This document shows positions 27,034 to 35,825 of a stretch of 51,172 nt of DNA, in pieces. The stretch is from Amycolatopsis sp. CA-128772 (GTDB taxonomy: Bacteria; Actinomycetota; Actinomycetes; Mycobacteriales; Pseudonocardiaceae), in contig NZ_PPHG01000056.1 in NCBI RefSeq assembly GCF_002904295.1, forward strand, positions 2,501-53,672, given 5' to 3'. The notes beneath the pieces were generated by a model, which saw nothing but the letters and a program-made list of their open reading frames with translations, had not been told where the DNA came from and did not search any database. Position 1 is the stretch's first letter; every line of letters starts with the position of its first letter. A program made the translations under genes and the position numbers.

Positions 27034-28479
27034 ATGGAGAAGCCGGCCGGACGGCGGGAGTGGCTGGGCCTGGCGGTGCTGGTGCTGCCCACCCTGCTCG
27101 TCGCGATGGACATGACGTCGTTGTTCCTCGCGTTGCCGCAGCTCAGCGCGGATCTCGGGGCGAGCGGCACCGAACAGCTGTGGATCACCGACAGCTACGG
27201 CTTCGTCGTCGCCGGGTTCGTCATCACCATGGGTACGCTCGGCGACCGGATCGGCCGGCGGCGGTTGCTGCTCGTGGGCGGCGGGGCCTTCGGCGCGCTC
27301 TCGATCGTCGCCGCGTTCTCGACGAGCCCGGAGATGCTCATCGTCGTGCGCGGGGCCCTCGGGGTCGCCGGGGCGACGCTGATGCCCTCGACGCTCGCCC
27401 TGATCACGAACATGTTCCCGGACGGCAGGCAGCGCGGGAGGGCCATCTCGATCTGGGCGACCTGCCAGTTCGCGGGCGGCGCGGCCGGGCCAGTGTTCGC
27501 CGGGTTCCTCCTGCAGCACTTCCCGTGGGGCTCGGTGTTCCTGGTCGCGGTCCCGGCGGTGGTGGTGCTGCTCGCGGCGGGCCCGTTCCTGCTGCCCGAG
27601 TTCCGCGCCCCGGCGTCCGGGCGGCTGGACCTCCCCGGCGTCGCGCTCTCGCTGGCCGCGGTGCTCCTGGTCGTGTCCGGCCTCAAGCAGCTGGCGGCCG
27701 GCTCCCTGCTCCTGCCGGTCGCGGCGATCGCGGCCGGGACGCTGCTGGGCGTGGTCTTCGCCCGCCGCCAGCTGACGACGGCGTCACCGCTGCTGGACCT
27801 GCGCCTGTTCCGCAACCGGCCGTTCACGGCGGTGCTGGTCGCGCTGGTGTTCGCCGGCGTCGCGATGGCGGGGGTCGGGCTGCTGGTGACGCAGTACCTG
27901 CAGAGCGTCCTGGGCTACTCGCCCCTGCTCTCGGCGCTGCTGTTCGCCCCGATGGGCCTCGGCGTGGCGGCGGGCACGATGACGGCACCGGCGTTGACCC
28001 GCTTCGTGACCCCGCCGACGGCCATCGCGGGCGGCCTGGTGCTGTCGGCGGCGGGCGGCCTCCTGCTGGCCTTGGCCGACGGCCTGGTCCCGGTCGTGGC
28101 GGGCATCACGGTGCTGACCCTGGGCACGGGCCCGCTGTTCGCGCTGGGCATCGGCCTGGTGGTCGATTCGGTCCCGCCGGAACGCGCGGGCTCGGCGGCC
28201 TCGATGGCGGACACGGGCAACTACCTGGGCGGCTCGCTGGGCATGGCCTTGATCGGCCTGACGGCGGCGGCGGTGTACCGCGGGGGGTTCCCGGCGGGCA
28301 CGACGCTCGCGGTCGACGTCACCCGGGCGGGGGTGGCGGAGCAGGCGAAGGCGGCGTTCACGGAGGCGTTGCACGTGACGGGGGTGATCGCGGCGGTGCT
28401 GTTCGCTGGGCTGGCGCTGCTGGTGACCTCGATGCGACGCAGCGGGGTCGCCGTGGCCGAGCCGGCCATGGCGGAGTGA
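27034..28479 (+). CDS. MFS drug-efflux transporter, DHA2 (QacA/SmvA-like)
   Basis: 481 residues, about 14 membrane helices. The family start LLVAMDMTSLFLALPQLSADL matches QacA/SmvA pumps in having an aspartate in helix 1, typical for export of cationic drugs; motif A is GTLGDRIGRRRLLLVG and motif C is AAGPVFAGFLL. ATG 27034 has GGAGAAGGAG upstream. Not adjacent to a TetR gene, so its control is unknown. This is the second DHA2 pump in the window and is not a close copy of the first. Confidence 0.9.
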   Translation: MEKPAGRREWLGLAVLVLPTLLVAMDMTSLFLALPQLSADLGASGTEQLWITDSYGFVVAGFVITMGTLGDRIGRRRLLLVGGGAFGALSIVAAFSTSPEMLIVVRGALGVAGATLMPSTLALITNMFPDGRQRGRAISIWATCQFAGGAAGPVFAGFLLQHFPWGSVFLVAVPAVVVLLAAGPFLLPEFRAPASGRLDLPGVALSLAAVLLVVSGLKQLAAGSLLLPVAAIAAGTLLGVVFARRQLTTASPLLDLRLFRNRPFTAVLVALVFAGVAMAGVGLLVTQYLQSVLGYSPLLSALLFAPMGLGVAAGTMTAPALTRFVTPPTAIAGGLVLSAAGGLLLALADGLVPVVAGITVLTLGTGPLFALGIGLVVDSVPPERAGSAASMADTGNYLGGSLGMALIGLTAAAVYRGGFPAGTTLAVDVTRAGVAEQAKAAFTEALHVTGVIAAVLFAGLALLVTSMRRSGVAVAEPAMAE

Positions 28480-28486
28480 GGCGGTG

Positions 28487-29425
28487 TCACCCGCCCGCCT
28501 GGAAGTGCCAGACGACCAGCGCCGGGGTCCGCGCGCCGACGGCCCGTGCCGCTTCGGGGACCAGGCCGGCCAGGCTCCACGGCCACAGGTCCGACGGCCC
28601 TGCCGGCCCGATCGGGCCCGCGGGCGCCGCGGGGGCGCTCCCGTCACCGGCCGGCGGGAAGGGTTCTTCGCACCGGCGCACCTGCAGTCCCACCGCCAGT
28701 GCGGCACGCAGGTAGTCCCCGAGCGGGTGACGGTGGCTCCTCAGCCGGCCAGGCCGGCCGTCGGCGGTGCGCACGGGCGGAACCGCACCCTGCGCCACCC
28801 GTTCGGGGTGCACGTCGGCGATGACCAGGTGCCCGCCGGGCCGCAGCACCCGGGCGAACTCCGCCAGTACCGGCTCGAGCGCGGGGACGTGGGTCAGCGC
28901 CAGACCGCAGGCGACCAGCTCGACCCGGGAGTCGGCGACCGGCAGCCGGTGCAGGTCACCGAGCAGGAAGCGGCCACCGGGCACTCGCGTGCGCGCCCGG
29001 GCGAGCATGTCGGGCGAGCCGTCGACCCCGATGACGCGATGGCCGCGCCGGGCCAGGAGCCCGGCGTAGCGACCGGTCCCGCACGCGGCATCGAGCGCGA
29101 CCCCCACGGGCAGCGCGCCGACGATCTCCTCGACCACGGGCTCGTCGAGGTCGAAGGCCGGATTGGGCCGGTCGTAGGTCGCCGACCACAGCCGGTACCC
29201 GGTGACCGGATCGACCCGCTCGACGTCCACGGCCGCAACCGCCAGCGCCTCGTCGGCGAGCACCCGGCCGATCTCGGTGATCCGCGCCGCCACGAAGTCA
29301 CGCCCGAACTCCCCGGCGAACGCCCGCAGCAACGCGAGCCCCTCCAGCCCGAGCAGGTAGGCACGCGGATCTTCGTGACTCACCCGGCGGAGGTCAGTGA
29401 CGCGACCGGCGCCCAGCCACCGCAT
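28487..29425 (-). CDS. Class I SAM-dependent methyltransferase
   Basis: 312 residues. The SAM-binding motif I is VALDAACGTGRYAGLLARRG, motif II VIGVDGSPDML, then a DLHRLPVADS block and a VLRPGGHLVIAD motif, typical of UbiE/COQ5-like Methyltransf_11 enzymes. About 100 residues precede the domain, with no recognised fold. The start is uncertain: ATG 29425 or GTG 29383 (VSHEDPRAYL). Substrate unknown. The 3' end is 7 bp from the convergent MFS stop. Confidence 0.85.
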   Translation of the reverse strand: MRWLGAGRVTDLRRVSHEDPRAYLLGLEGLALLRAFAGEFGRDFVAARITEIGRVLADEALAVAAVDVERVDPVTGYRLWSATYDRPNPAFDLDEPVVEEIVGALPVGVALDAACGTGRYAGLLARRGHRVIGVDGSPDMLARARTRVPGGRFLLGDLHRLPVADSRVELVACGLALTHVPALEPVLAEFARVLRPGGHLVIADVHPERVAQGAVPPVRTADGRPGRLRSHRHPLGDYLRAALAVGLQVRRCEEPFPPAGDGSAPAAPAGPIGPAGPSDLWPWSLAGLVPEAARAVGARTPALVVWHFQAGG

Positions 29426-29466
29426 TACGAAAGCCGCCCCCGAAGCGTCCGGGGGCGGCTGGGCGG

Positions 29467-29538
29467 TGGGCGCAGCAGGGTTCGAACCTGCGACCGCTCG
29501 GGTGTAAGCCGAGTGCTCTTCCGCTGAGCTATGCGCCC
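29467..29538 (-). tRNA. tRNA-Val (anticodon UAC)
   Basis: 72-nt cloverleaf: acceptor GGGCGCA/TGCGCCC, D-arm GCTC/GAGC, anticodon stem CTCGG/CCGAG with loop CTTACAC (anticodon TAC), T-arm GCAGG-TTCGAAC-CCTGC and discriminator A. The 3' CCA is not encoded. All stems pair perfectly. Confidence 0.96.
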
Positions 29539-29542
29539 TCGC

Positions 29543-29572
29543 GGCGGCGGTCCTCGGACCAGGACCGCCGCC
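29543..29572 (-). terminator. Terminator of ahpE
   Basis: Perfect 12-bp arms (29543-29554 and 29561-29572) with a CGGACC loop, 10 bp downstream of the peroxiredoxin stop and next to the 5' end of the tRNA gene. Confidence 0.75.
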
Positions 29573-29581
29573 CGGGGGAAC

Positions 29582-30043
29582 TCAGGCCAGTTCGGCCACG
29601 GCCTTCTTCCAGCCCTGCTGGTCGCGGGCCTCGCCCGGGGCGTTGACCTCGGCGAACCGGACCACGCCGTCCCGGTCGATCAGGAACGTGCCGCGGACCG
29701 CCAGGCCGGCGTCGGCGTTGAAGACACCGTACGCCTGGGCCACCTCGCCGTGCGGCCAGAAGTCGGACAGCAGCGGGAACTGGTAGCCCTCCTTGTCGGC
29801 CCACGCCTTCAGGGAAAACGGCGTGTCGACCGAGACGCCCAGGACCTGGACGCCCTTGTTGTCGTAGTCCGCGAACTCGTCGCGGAGCTGGCACAGCTCG
29901 CCCGTGCAGATGCCGCTGAACGCGAAGGGGTAGAAGACCAGCAGAACCGGCTTGTCACCCCGGAACGACGACAGCTGGACCGGCTGCTTGTTGTAGTCGT
30001 TGAGCGTGAAGTCAGGGGCCTCAGAACCGACCTCGACGGTCAT
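29582..30043 (-). CDS. ahpE: Peroxiredoxin, AhpE-like
   Basis: 153-residue thiol peroxidase that reduces hydroperoxides and peroxynitrite in the cytoplasm. The peroxidatic site is YPFAFSGICTGELC: Cys46 sits where mycobacterial AhpE has its single catalytic Cys45, and a Ser replaces the usual Thr three residues before it. A second Cys (51) lies five residues on, absent from the 1-Cys enzyme. RGTFLIDRDG and the N-terminal APDFTLNDYN are also family marks. Start ATG has GAGAGGA upstream. The ahpE-DUF3052-aceE order is shared with mycobacteria as I recall it. Confidence 0.9.
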   Translation of the reverse strand: MTVEVGSEAPDFTLNDYNKQPVQLSSFRGDKPVLLVFYPFAFSGICTGELCQLRDEFADYDNKGVQVLGVSVDTPFSLKAWADKEGYQFPLLSDFWPHGEVAQAYGVFNADAGLAVRGTFLIDRDGVVRFAEVNAPGEARDQQGWKKAVAELA

Positions 30044-30115
30044 ACCAGCGTTTCCTCTCCCGAACGGACACGTGCCTGCGACGACAACCCTATCGTGTCC
30101 GTCCGGCGGGACGGC

Positions 30116-30547
30116 TCAGCGCTGCTTCGACTTCGACTTCGGCGACACCAGGCGGGTGCCGATCCAGTTCGGGCCGACACTGATGTTGGCGGTCTGGGCG
30201 AGACCCACGGCAGGCACCGCTTCGGCGATTTCGCTCGGCTCGACGTGCCCTGGCTGTCCCGTCTTCGGGGTCAGCACCCAGATCACGCCGGTCTCCTCCA
30301 GGGGACCCCGGGCGTCGATGAGCGCGTCGCCCAGGTCGCCGTCGTCCTCGCGCCACCACAGCAGCACCACGTCGATGACCTCGTCGGCGTCCTCGTCGAG
30401 GATGTCCCCGCCGATCTGCTCCTCGATCGCCGCGCGGACGTCGTCGTCGACGTCCTCGTCCCAGCCGATCTCCTGGACCACCATCTCGGGCTTGATGCCG
30501 AGCCTCTCGGCGACGCTGCTCTGATCAGCGTCTCCCGCGGCGACCAC
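30116..30547 (-). CDS. DUF3052 family protein
   Basis: 143 residues, small acidic cytoplasmic protein of unknown role, conserved in actinobacteria. Recognised from ADQSSVAERLGIKPEMVVQE, the very acidic block DEDADEVIDVVLLWWREDDGDL and WVLTPKTGQPGHVEPSEIAE. I chose GTG 30547 (VVAAGDADQS) with GGAGG upstream, as relatives begin there; longer starts overlap the ribosome site. The acidic middle and basic C-terminal tail (SPKSKSKQR) may suggest protein or nucleic-acid contact. It lies between ahpE and aceE, transcribed away from aceE. Confidence 0.85.
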   Translation of the reverse strand: MVAAGDADQSSVAERLGIKPEMVVQEIGWDEDVDDDVRAAIEEQIGGDILDEDADEVIDVVLLWWREDDGDLGDALIDARGPLEETGVIWVLTPKTGQPGHVEPSEIAEAVPAVGLAQTANISVGPNWIGTRLVSPKSKSKQR

Positions 30548-30963
30548 TGCTTTCACTCCTCCAACTACGACGGAGTGTGGCATCCCCCACCCTCATGGAG
30601 GGTATGGCGGCGCCACACTCGGCGACCCGGTTGCCGATAGCGAACACTGGTGAAGCTCCGCGCGCAACCGTCCACACCGGATCTGTGACAACTCGTGTCG
30701 CAGGATACGGCCCGCGACCAGCCTTCCGCGACGGCGTTTCGGGTACCTCCCGCCCCCGCTCTGCCACCCCTTCGGGTGCCGTCCCCTAGGGTGGGGGAGA
30801 AAAACCGCGCGCGCGATACACCGCGCGCAGGGAGTGGCTCGCCCGGGCCGGTCGATGTTACCGCCAAGTAGCGGTGCGGAAGCCGGGACGGAAGACGACG
30901 ATGGAGAGTCGTACACCCCCGCGTACGAGCACCACCGGCTACAACTTTTCGCAAGGAGACCCC
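30548..30963. promoter_or_regulatory. Divergent regulatory region of aceE and the DUF3052 gene
   Basis: 416 bp without a gene. It contains ACCCTC-ATG-GAGGGT (30589-30603), a perfect 6-bp inverted repeat near the DUF3052 start, and CTGTGACA-5-TGTCGCAG (30683-30703), a near-perfect one that could be an operator for aceE. A GC-alternating CGCGCGCG stretch lies near 30810-30830. A long, untranslated leader for aceE is likely, ending in AAGGAG (30952-30957) before its TTG start. Promoter hexamers could not be fixed. Confidence 0.5.
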
Positions 30964-33759
30964 TTGGCCCCGCAGAACGACGGCGCCTCCGGCAAGGAGA
31001 CCCCGGCACGCGTACGCGTCATCCGTGACGGACTGGCGGCGCACCTGCCCGACATCGACCCGGAGGAGACCGCCGAGTGGCTGGACTCCTTCGACGAGGC
31101 CCTCGCGAGGGGCGGGCAGCAGCGGGCCCGGTACCTGATGCTGCGCATCCTCGAGCGCGCCCGGGAGCGGAACGTCGGTGTCCCGGCGCTGACCTCGACG
31201 GACTACGTCAACACCATCCCCACCGAGAACGAGCCGTGGTTCCCCGGCGACGAGGAGATCGAGCGCCGCTACCGGGCCTACATCCGGTGGAACGCGGCGA
31301 TCATGGTGCACCGTGCGCAGCGCCCCGGCGTCGGCGTCGGCGGGCACATCTCGACCTACGCCTCCTCGGCCGCGCTCTACGAAGTCGGCTTCAACCACTT
31401 CTTCCGCGGCAAGGACCACTCCGGCGGGGGCGACCAGATCTACATCCAGGGCCACGCCTCCCCCGGCATCTACGCCCGCGCGTTCCTCGAAGGCCGGCTG
31501 AGCGAATCGCAGCTCGACGGCTTCCGCCAGGAGTTCAGCCACGCGGGTGAGGGCGGCGGCCTGCCGTCGTACCCGCACCCGCGGCTGATGCCGGACTTCT
31601 GGGAGAACCCGACGGTGTCCATGGGCCTCGGCCCGATGAACGCCATCTACCAGGCCCGGTTCAACCGCTACCTGCGCGACCGCGGCATCAAGAACACCGA
31701 CGACCAGCACGTCTGGGCGTTCCTCGGCGACGGCGAGATGGACGAGGCCGAGTCCCGCGGCCTGGTGCACGTCGCGGCCGGCGAGGGCCTCGACAACCTG
31801 ACCTTCGTGATCAACTGCAACCTGCAGCGGCTCGACGGCCCGGTGCGCGGCAACGGCAAGATCATCCAGGAGCTGGAGTCGTACTTCCGCGGCGCCGGCT
31901 GGAACGTCATCAAGGTGATCTGGGGCCGCGAGTGGGACTCGCTGCTGCACGCCGACCGCGACGGCGCACTGGTCAACCTGATGAACGTCACCCCGGACGG
32001 TGACTACCAGACGTACAAGGCCAACGACGGCGCCTTCGTCCGCGAGCACTTCTTCGGCCGCGACCCGCGGACGAAGGACCTGGTCAAGGACCTCTCCGAC
32101 GCCGACATCTGGAACCTCAAGCGCGGCGGCCACGACTACCGGAAGGTGTACGCGGCGTACAAGTCGGCGCTGGAGCACAACGGCCAGCCGACGGTGATCC
32201 TGGCCCACACGATCAAGGGCTACGGCCTGGGCCCGGCGTTCGAAGGCCGCAACGCCACGCACCAGATGAAGAAGCTCACCCTCGACGACCTGAAGCTGTT
32301 CCGCGACTCGCAGCGGATCCCGATCAGCGACGAGGAGCTCGAGCGCAACCCGAAGCTGCCGCCGTACTACCACCCGGGCGCGAACTCGCCCGAGATCGAG
32401 TACATGATCGGCCGCCGCAAGGCGCTCGGCGGCTTCCTGCCGGAGCGCCGCCCGAAGGCCGCGAAGGCCCTGGTGCTGCCCGGCGACAAGGTCTACGAGG
32501 GCATCCGGAAGGGCTCGGGCAAGCAGGAGGTCGCCACCACGATGGCGTTCGTCCGGCTGGTCCGCGAGCTGGCGAAGGACTCCGAGATCGGCAAGCGCGT
32601 CGTCCCGATCATCCCGGACGAGGCCCGCACCTTCGGCCTCGACTCGATGTTCCCGACGGCGAAGATCTACAACCCGCACGGCCAGACCTACACGTCGGTC
32701 GACGCGAGCCTGATGCTGGCCTACAAGGAGTCCGAGAAGGGCCAGCTGCTGCACGAGGGCATCAACGAGGCGGGCTCGACCGCGTCGTTCACCGCCGTCG
32801 GCACCTCGTACGCCACGCACGGCGAGCCGATGATCCCGATCTACATCTTCTACTCGATGTTCGGGTTCCAGCGAACGGGTGACGGCCTGTACGCGGCAGC
32901 CGACCAGATGGCCCGCGGGTTCGTCCTCGGCGCCACCGCCGGCCGGACCACCCTGACGGGTGAGGGTCTGCAGCACGCGGACGGGCACTCGCTGCTGCTG
33001 GCGGCGACCAACCCGGCCGCGGTGGCCTACGACCCGGCGTGGTCGTTCGAGATCGCGCACATCGTCAAGGACGGCCTCCGCCGGATGTACGGCGAGACCG
33101 GCCCGGACGGCAACGGCGAGAACGTCTTCTACTACATGACGATCTACAACGAGCCGTACCAGCAGCCCGCCGAGCCGGAGAACCTCGACGTCGACGGCCT
33201 GCTGAAGGGTCTGTACAAGTACGCCGACGCTCCCGAGGGCGACGGTCCCGAGGTGCAGATCCTGGTCTCGGGCGTCACGATGCCGGACGCGCTCAAGGCG
33301 CAGCGGATGCTGGCCGAGGAGTGGGGCGTGCGGGCCGCGGTGTGGTCGGCGACGTCGTGGACCGAGCTGCGGCGCGAAGCCGTCGAGATCGACCACGACA
33401 ACCTGCTCTACCCGGGCAGCGAGCCGCGCGTGCCGTACGTCACCGAGGCGCTGTCGGAGGCGAACGGGCCGGTCGTGGCGGTGTCGGACTGGATGCGCGC
33501 GGTGCCGGACCTGATCCGCCCGTACGTCCCGACCGACATGCTGACGCTGGGCACCGACGGATTCGGCTTCTCCGACACCCGGCCGGCGGCGCGGCGGAAG
33601 TTCCTGGTCGACGCGGAGTCGATCACCGTCGGGGCGCTGTCGATCCTGGCCAAGCGCGGGGAGGTCGACCAGGCGAAGGTCCTCGACGCGGCCGCGAAGT
33701 ACCGGCTCGACGACATCACGGCCGCCGGGCCGCAGACGTCGGATTCCGGGAACGCGTGA
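30964..33759 (+). CDS. aceE: Pyruvate dehydrogenase E1 component, homodimeric type
   Basis: 931 residues; decarboxylates pyruvate with thiamine diphosphate and passes the acetyl group to the E2 lipoyl domain, giving acetyl-CoA. The thiamine motif is FLGDGEMDEAESRG ending in FVINCN; other marks are STYASSAALYEVGFNHFF, TIKGYGLGP and INEAGSTASF. I chose TTG 30964 (the LAPQNDGASG start): AAGGAG lies 6 nt upstream and this is where relatives begin; the ATG 63 nt earlier would add a low-complexity head. Monocistronic; a stem-loop follows the stop. The rest of the complex is not in this window. Confidence 0.95.
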   Translation: MAPQNDGASGKETPARVRVIRDGLAAHLPDIDPEETAEWLDSFDEALARGGQQRARYLMLRILERARERNVGVPALTSTDYVNTIPTENEPWFPGDEEIERRYRAYIRWNAAIMVHRAQRPGVGVGGHISTYASSAALYEVGFNHFFRGKDHSGGGDQIYIQGHASPGIYARAFLEGRLSESQLDGFRQEFSHAGEGGGLPSYPHPRLMPDFWENPTVSMGLGPMNAIYQARFNRYLRDRGIKNTDDQHVWAFLGDGEMDEAESRGLVHVAAGEGLDNLTFVINCNLQRLDGPVRGNGKIIQELESYFRGAGWNVIKVIWGREWDSLLHADRDGALVNLMNVTPDGDYQTYKANDGAFVREHFFGRDPRTKDLVKDLSDADIWNLKRGGHDYRKVYAAYKSALEHNGQPTVILAHTIKGYGLGPAFEGRNATHQMKKLTLDDLKLFRDSQRIPISDEELERNPKLPPYYHPGANSPEIEYMIGRRKALGGFLPERRPKAAKALVLPGDKVYEGIRKGSGKQEVATTMAFVRLVRELAKDSEIGKRVVPIIPDEARTFGLDSMFPTAKIYNPHGQTYTSVDASLMLAYKESEKGQLLHEGINEAGSTASFTAVGTSYATHGEPMIPIYIFYSMFGFQRTGDGLYAAADQMARGFVLGATAGRTTLTGEGLQHADGHSLLLAATNPAAVAYDPAWSFEIAHIVKDGLRRMYGETGPDGNGENVFYYMTIYNEPYQQPAEPENLDVDGLLKGLYKYADAPEGDGPEVQILVSGVTMPDALKAQRMLAEEWGVRAAVWSATSWTELRREAVEIDHDNLLYPGSEPRVPYVTEALSEANGPVVAVSDWMRAVPDLIRPYVPTDMLTLGTDGFGFSDTRPAARRKFLVDAESITVGALSILAKRGEVDQAKVLDAAAKYRLDDITAAGPQTSDSGNA

Positions 33760-33786
33760 CCCCGCGGTAGTTGATGATGCTAGGTT

Positions 33787-33823
33787 CGGGACCCGGCAGA
33801 CATCTGATGTCTGCCGGGTCCCG
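33787..33823. terminator. Perfect stem-loop between aceE and lldD (terminator or operator)
   Basis: Perfect inverted repeat with 17-bp arms (33787-33803 and 33807-33823) and a 3-base CTG centre, 27 bp after the aceE stop and 17 bp before the lldD ATG. It would form a very stable hairpin, so a terminator for aceE is the simplest reading. However TAGGTT (33781-33786) just before it looks like a -10 box for lldD, which would place the palindrome at the lldD start point as an operator. Confidence 0.6.
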
Positions 33824-33840
33824 CTGCACGTAGGGAGTTG

Positions 33841-35058
33841 ATGAAGGTGACGAAGCGCCGGCTGCCGAAGCCGAGTGAGCTGCAGCAGATCCTCCGGCCG
33901 AAGCCGATCGTGCTGAACCCGACGGACCGGCGGCTGGCGAACGCGCACACCATCGCCGACCTGCGGACGATCGCGCGCAAGCGCACCCCGCGGGCGGCCT
34001 TCGACTACACCGACGGCGCGGCCGAGCTCGAAGACAGCCTGCGTCGCGCCCGGCAGGCGTACCGGCGCGTCGAATTCCACCCGAACGTGTTGCGCGGGGT
34101 GTCCGATGTGGACACCAGCCGGGAAATCCTCGGCCGGACGTCGGCGCTGCCGTTCGCCTTCGCGCCCACCGGTTTCACCCGCATGATGCAGCACGAAGGC
34201 GAGCGCGCGGTGGCCCGCGTCGCCGAGCGCAACGGCATCCCGGTCGGGCTGTCGACGATGGCGACGACGTCGATCGAGGATCTCGCCGAGGCCGCGCCGA
34301 ACGCACGCAAGTGGTTCCAGCTGTACGTCTGGCGCGACCACGGCGCCGGCGAAGATCTGATGAATCGGGCGTGGGCCGCGGGCTACGACACGCTCATGCT
34401 GACCGTGGACACCCCCGTCGGCGGCTCGCGCCTGCGCGACGTCCGCAACGGCCTGACCATCCCGCCGGCGCTCACGCTCAAGACGTTCCTCGACGGCGCG
34501 ACGCACCCGGCGTGGTGGTTCAACCTGCTCACCACCGAGCCACTGCAGTTCGCCTCGCTCAGCCACTTCGACGGGACGGTCGCGGAGCTGCTGAACAAGC
34601 TCTTCGACCCGACGCTGAACTTCGACGACCTCGACTGGGTGCGCCAGACCTGGCCGGGGAAGCTGGTGGTCAAGGGCGTGCAGAACGTCGACGACGCCCG
34701 CGACGTCGTGGAACACGGCGCGGACGCGGTCCTGATCTCGAACCACGGGGGCCGCCAGCTCGACCGCGCCCCGACGCCCCTGGAGCTCCTCCCGGCGGTG
34801 CTGGACGAGCTCCAGGGCGGCGCCGAGGTCTGGATCGACACCGGCATCCTGTCCGGCGGCGACATCGTGGCGGCGATCGCCCGCGGCGCCGACGCGGTCC
34901 TGGTCGGCCGCGCGTTCCTGTACGGCCTGATGGCCGGCGGCGAGCGCGGGGTCCAGCGCTGCGTCGACATCCTGCGGACCGAGATGGTCCGCACGATGCA
35001 GCTGCTCGGCGTCCGGACGCTGAAGGACCTGACACCGAGCCACGCCACCCTCCGCTAG
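33841..35058 (+). CDS. lldD: FMN-dependent L-lactate dehydrogenase / alpha-hydroxy acid oxidase
   Basis: 405 residues; oxidises L-lactate (or a similar 2-hydroxy acid) to pyruvate with FMN. Motifs: FDYTDGAAELE at the N-terminus, FAPTGFTRMMQHEGE, LMLTVDTPVGGSR and the catalytic block ISNHGGRQLDRAP with the active His/Arg, then DTGILSGGDIVAA and LVGRAFLYGL for phosphate binding. ATG 33841 has GGGAG upstream. Context with a lactate permease 1.5 kb away supports lactate as substrate; mandelate or glycolate relatives cannot be fully excluded. Membrane-attached or soluble form is undecided. Confidence 0.88.
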   Translation: MKVTKRRLPKPSELQQILRPKPIVLNPTDRRLANAHTIADLRTIARKRTPRAAFDYTDGAAELEDSLRRARQAYRRVEFHPNVLRGVSDVDTSREILGRTSALPFAFAPTGFTRMMQHEGERAVARVAERNGIPVGLSTMATTSIEDLAEAAPNARKWFQLYVWRDHGAGEDLMNRAWAAGYDTLMLTVDTPVGGSRLRDVRNGLTIPPALTLKTFLDGATHPAWWFNLLTTEPLQFASLSHFDGTVAELLNKLFDPTLNFDDLDWVRQTWPGKLVVKGVQNVDDARDVVEHGADAVLISNHGGRQLDRAPTPLELLPAVLDELQGGAEVWIDTGILSGGDIVAAIARGADAVLVGRAFLYGLMAGGERGVQRCVDILRTEMVRTMQLLGVRTLKDLTPSHATLR

Positions 35059-35067
35059 CCCGAGCGG

Positions 35068-35811
35068 TCAGACCTGCGCAAGACCACCGTCGACGAAGAA
35101 CTCGACGCCGTTGACGAAGCTCGACTCCGCCGACGCCAGGAACAGTGCCGCGGCCGCGATTTCGGCCGGTTCCCCCACCCGGCCGAGCGGGACCTGTGCC
35201 GCGAGGTTGTCGACCAGGCCCTGCCGCTCGTCCTCGGCGACGAGGCCGAGCAGGCCGGGGGTGCGCGTGGGCCCGGGGGCCAGGACGTTGACCCGCGTCC
35301 CGGTCCCCTTCAGGTCGACCGCCCAGCCGCGGGCGAGGTTGCGGACCGCGGCCTTGGTCGCCCCGTAGACGCTGAAGGCCGGGTCGACCCGGGTCGACGC
35401 CGTCGAGCCGGTGAGGATGATCGAGGCGTTCGCGTTCAGCAGCGGCAGCGCCTTCTGGACGGCGAAGACGACACCCTTGACGTTCGTGGCGAAGGTGCTG
35501 TCGAACTGCTCTTCGGTGATCTCGCCGAGCGGGGCGAAGCTGCCGCCGCCGGAGTTGGCCACCAGGACGTCCAGGCCGCGGCCGCCCTCGGCCACCGCGC
35601 GGTAGAGCTCGTCCAGGTCGGCGAGGTTCGCCGAATCCGCCCGCACCGCCGTCACGTCGCCCCTGATCTCGGCGACCGCGTCGTCGAGGGCCTCCTTGCG
35701 GCGGCCGGTGATGAACACGTGCGCGCCTTCGGCCGCGAACCGCTTCGCGATGGCCAGCCCGATGCCGGTGCTACCGCCGGTCACGACCGCGGTCTTGTTC
35801 TCCAGGTTCAC
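35068..35811 (-). CDS. SDR-family oxidoreductase regulated by divergent TetR
   Basis: 247-residue classical short-chain dehydrogenase. VVTGGSTGIGLAIAKRF binds the cofactor; NSGGG replaces the usual NNAG; catalytic residues are in LTGSTAS and VYGATKAAVRN; the end FVNGVEFFVDGGLAQV is typical. The GTG at 35811 has GGAGGAG upstream. It converges with lldD (9 bp between stops) and diverges from a TetR gene across a long palindrome, a common actinobacterial arrangement in which the SDR is induced by the compound it modifies. Substrate unknown. Confidence 0.92.
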   Translation of the reverse strand: MNLENKTAVVTGGSTGIGLAIAKRFAAEGAHVFITGRRKEALDDAVAEIRGDVTAVRADSANLADLDELYRAVAEGGRGLDVLVANSGGGSFAPLGEITEEQFDSTFATNVKGVVFAVQKALPLLNANASIILTGSTASTRVDPAFSVYGATKAAVRNLARGWAVDLKGTGTRVNVLAPGPTRTPGLLGLVAEDERQGLVDNLAAQVPLGRVGEPAEIAAAALFLASAESSFVNGVEFFVDGGLAQV

Positions 35812-35825
35812 GATGCTCCTCCAAG

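Noticed and set aside
29467..29538. tRNA-Val as phage or integrative element attachment site
   Set aside because: No integrase, duplicated tRNA 3' end or foreign gene block lies beside it.
30683..30703. CRP/GlxR binding site upstream of aceE
   Set aside because: The half sites are spaced too widely for the TGTGA-N6-TCACA consensus; kept only as an imperfect inverted repeat.
30565..35043. A 1492-codon open frame on the minus strand opposite aceE and lldD
   Set aside because: It mirrors aceE and lldD codon for codon; high GC3 leaves the opposite frame open. Composition is Arg/Val/Asp shadow-like and no ribosome site fits.
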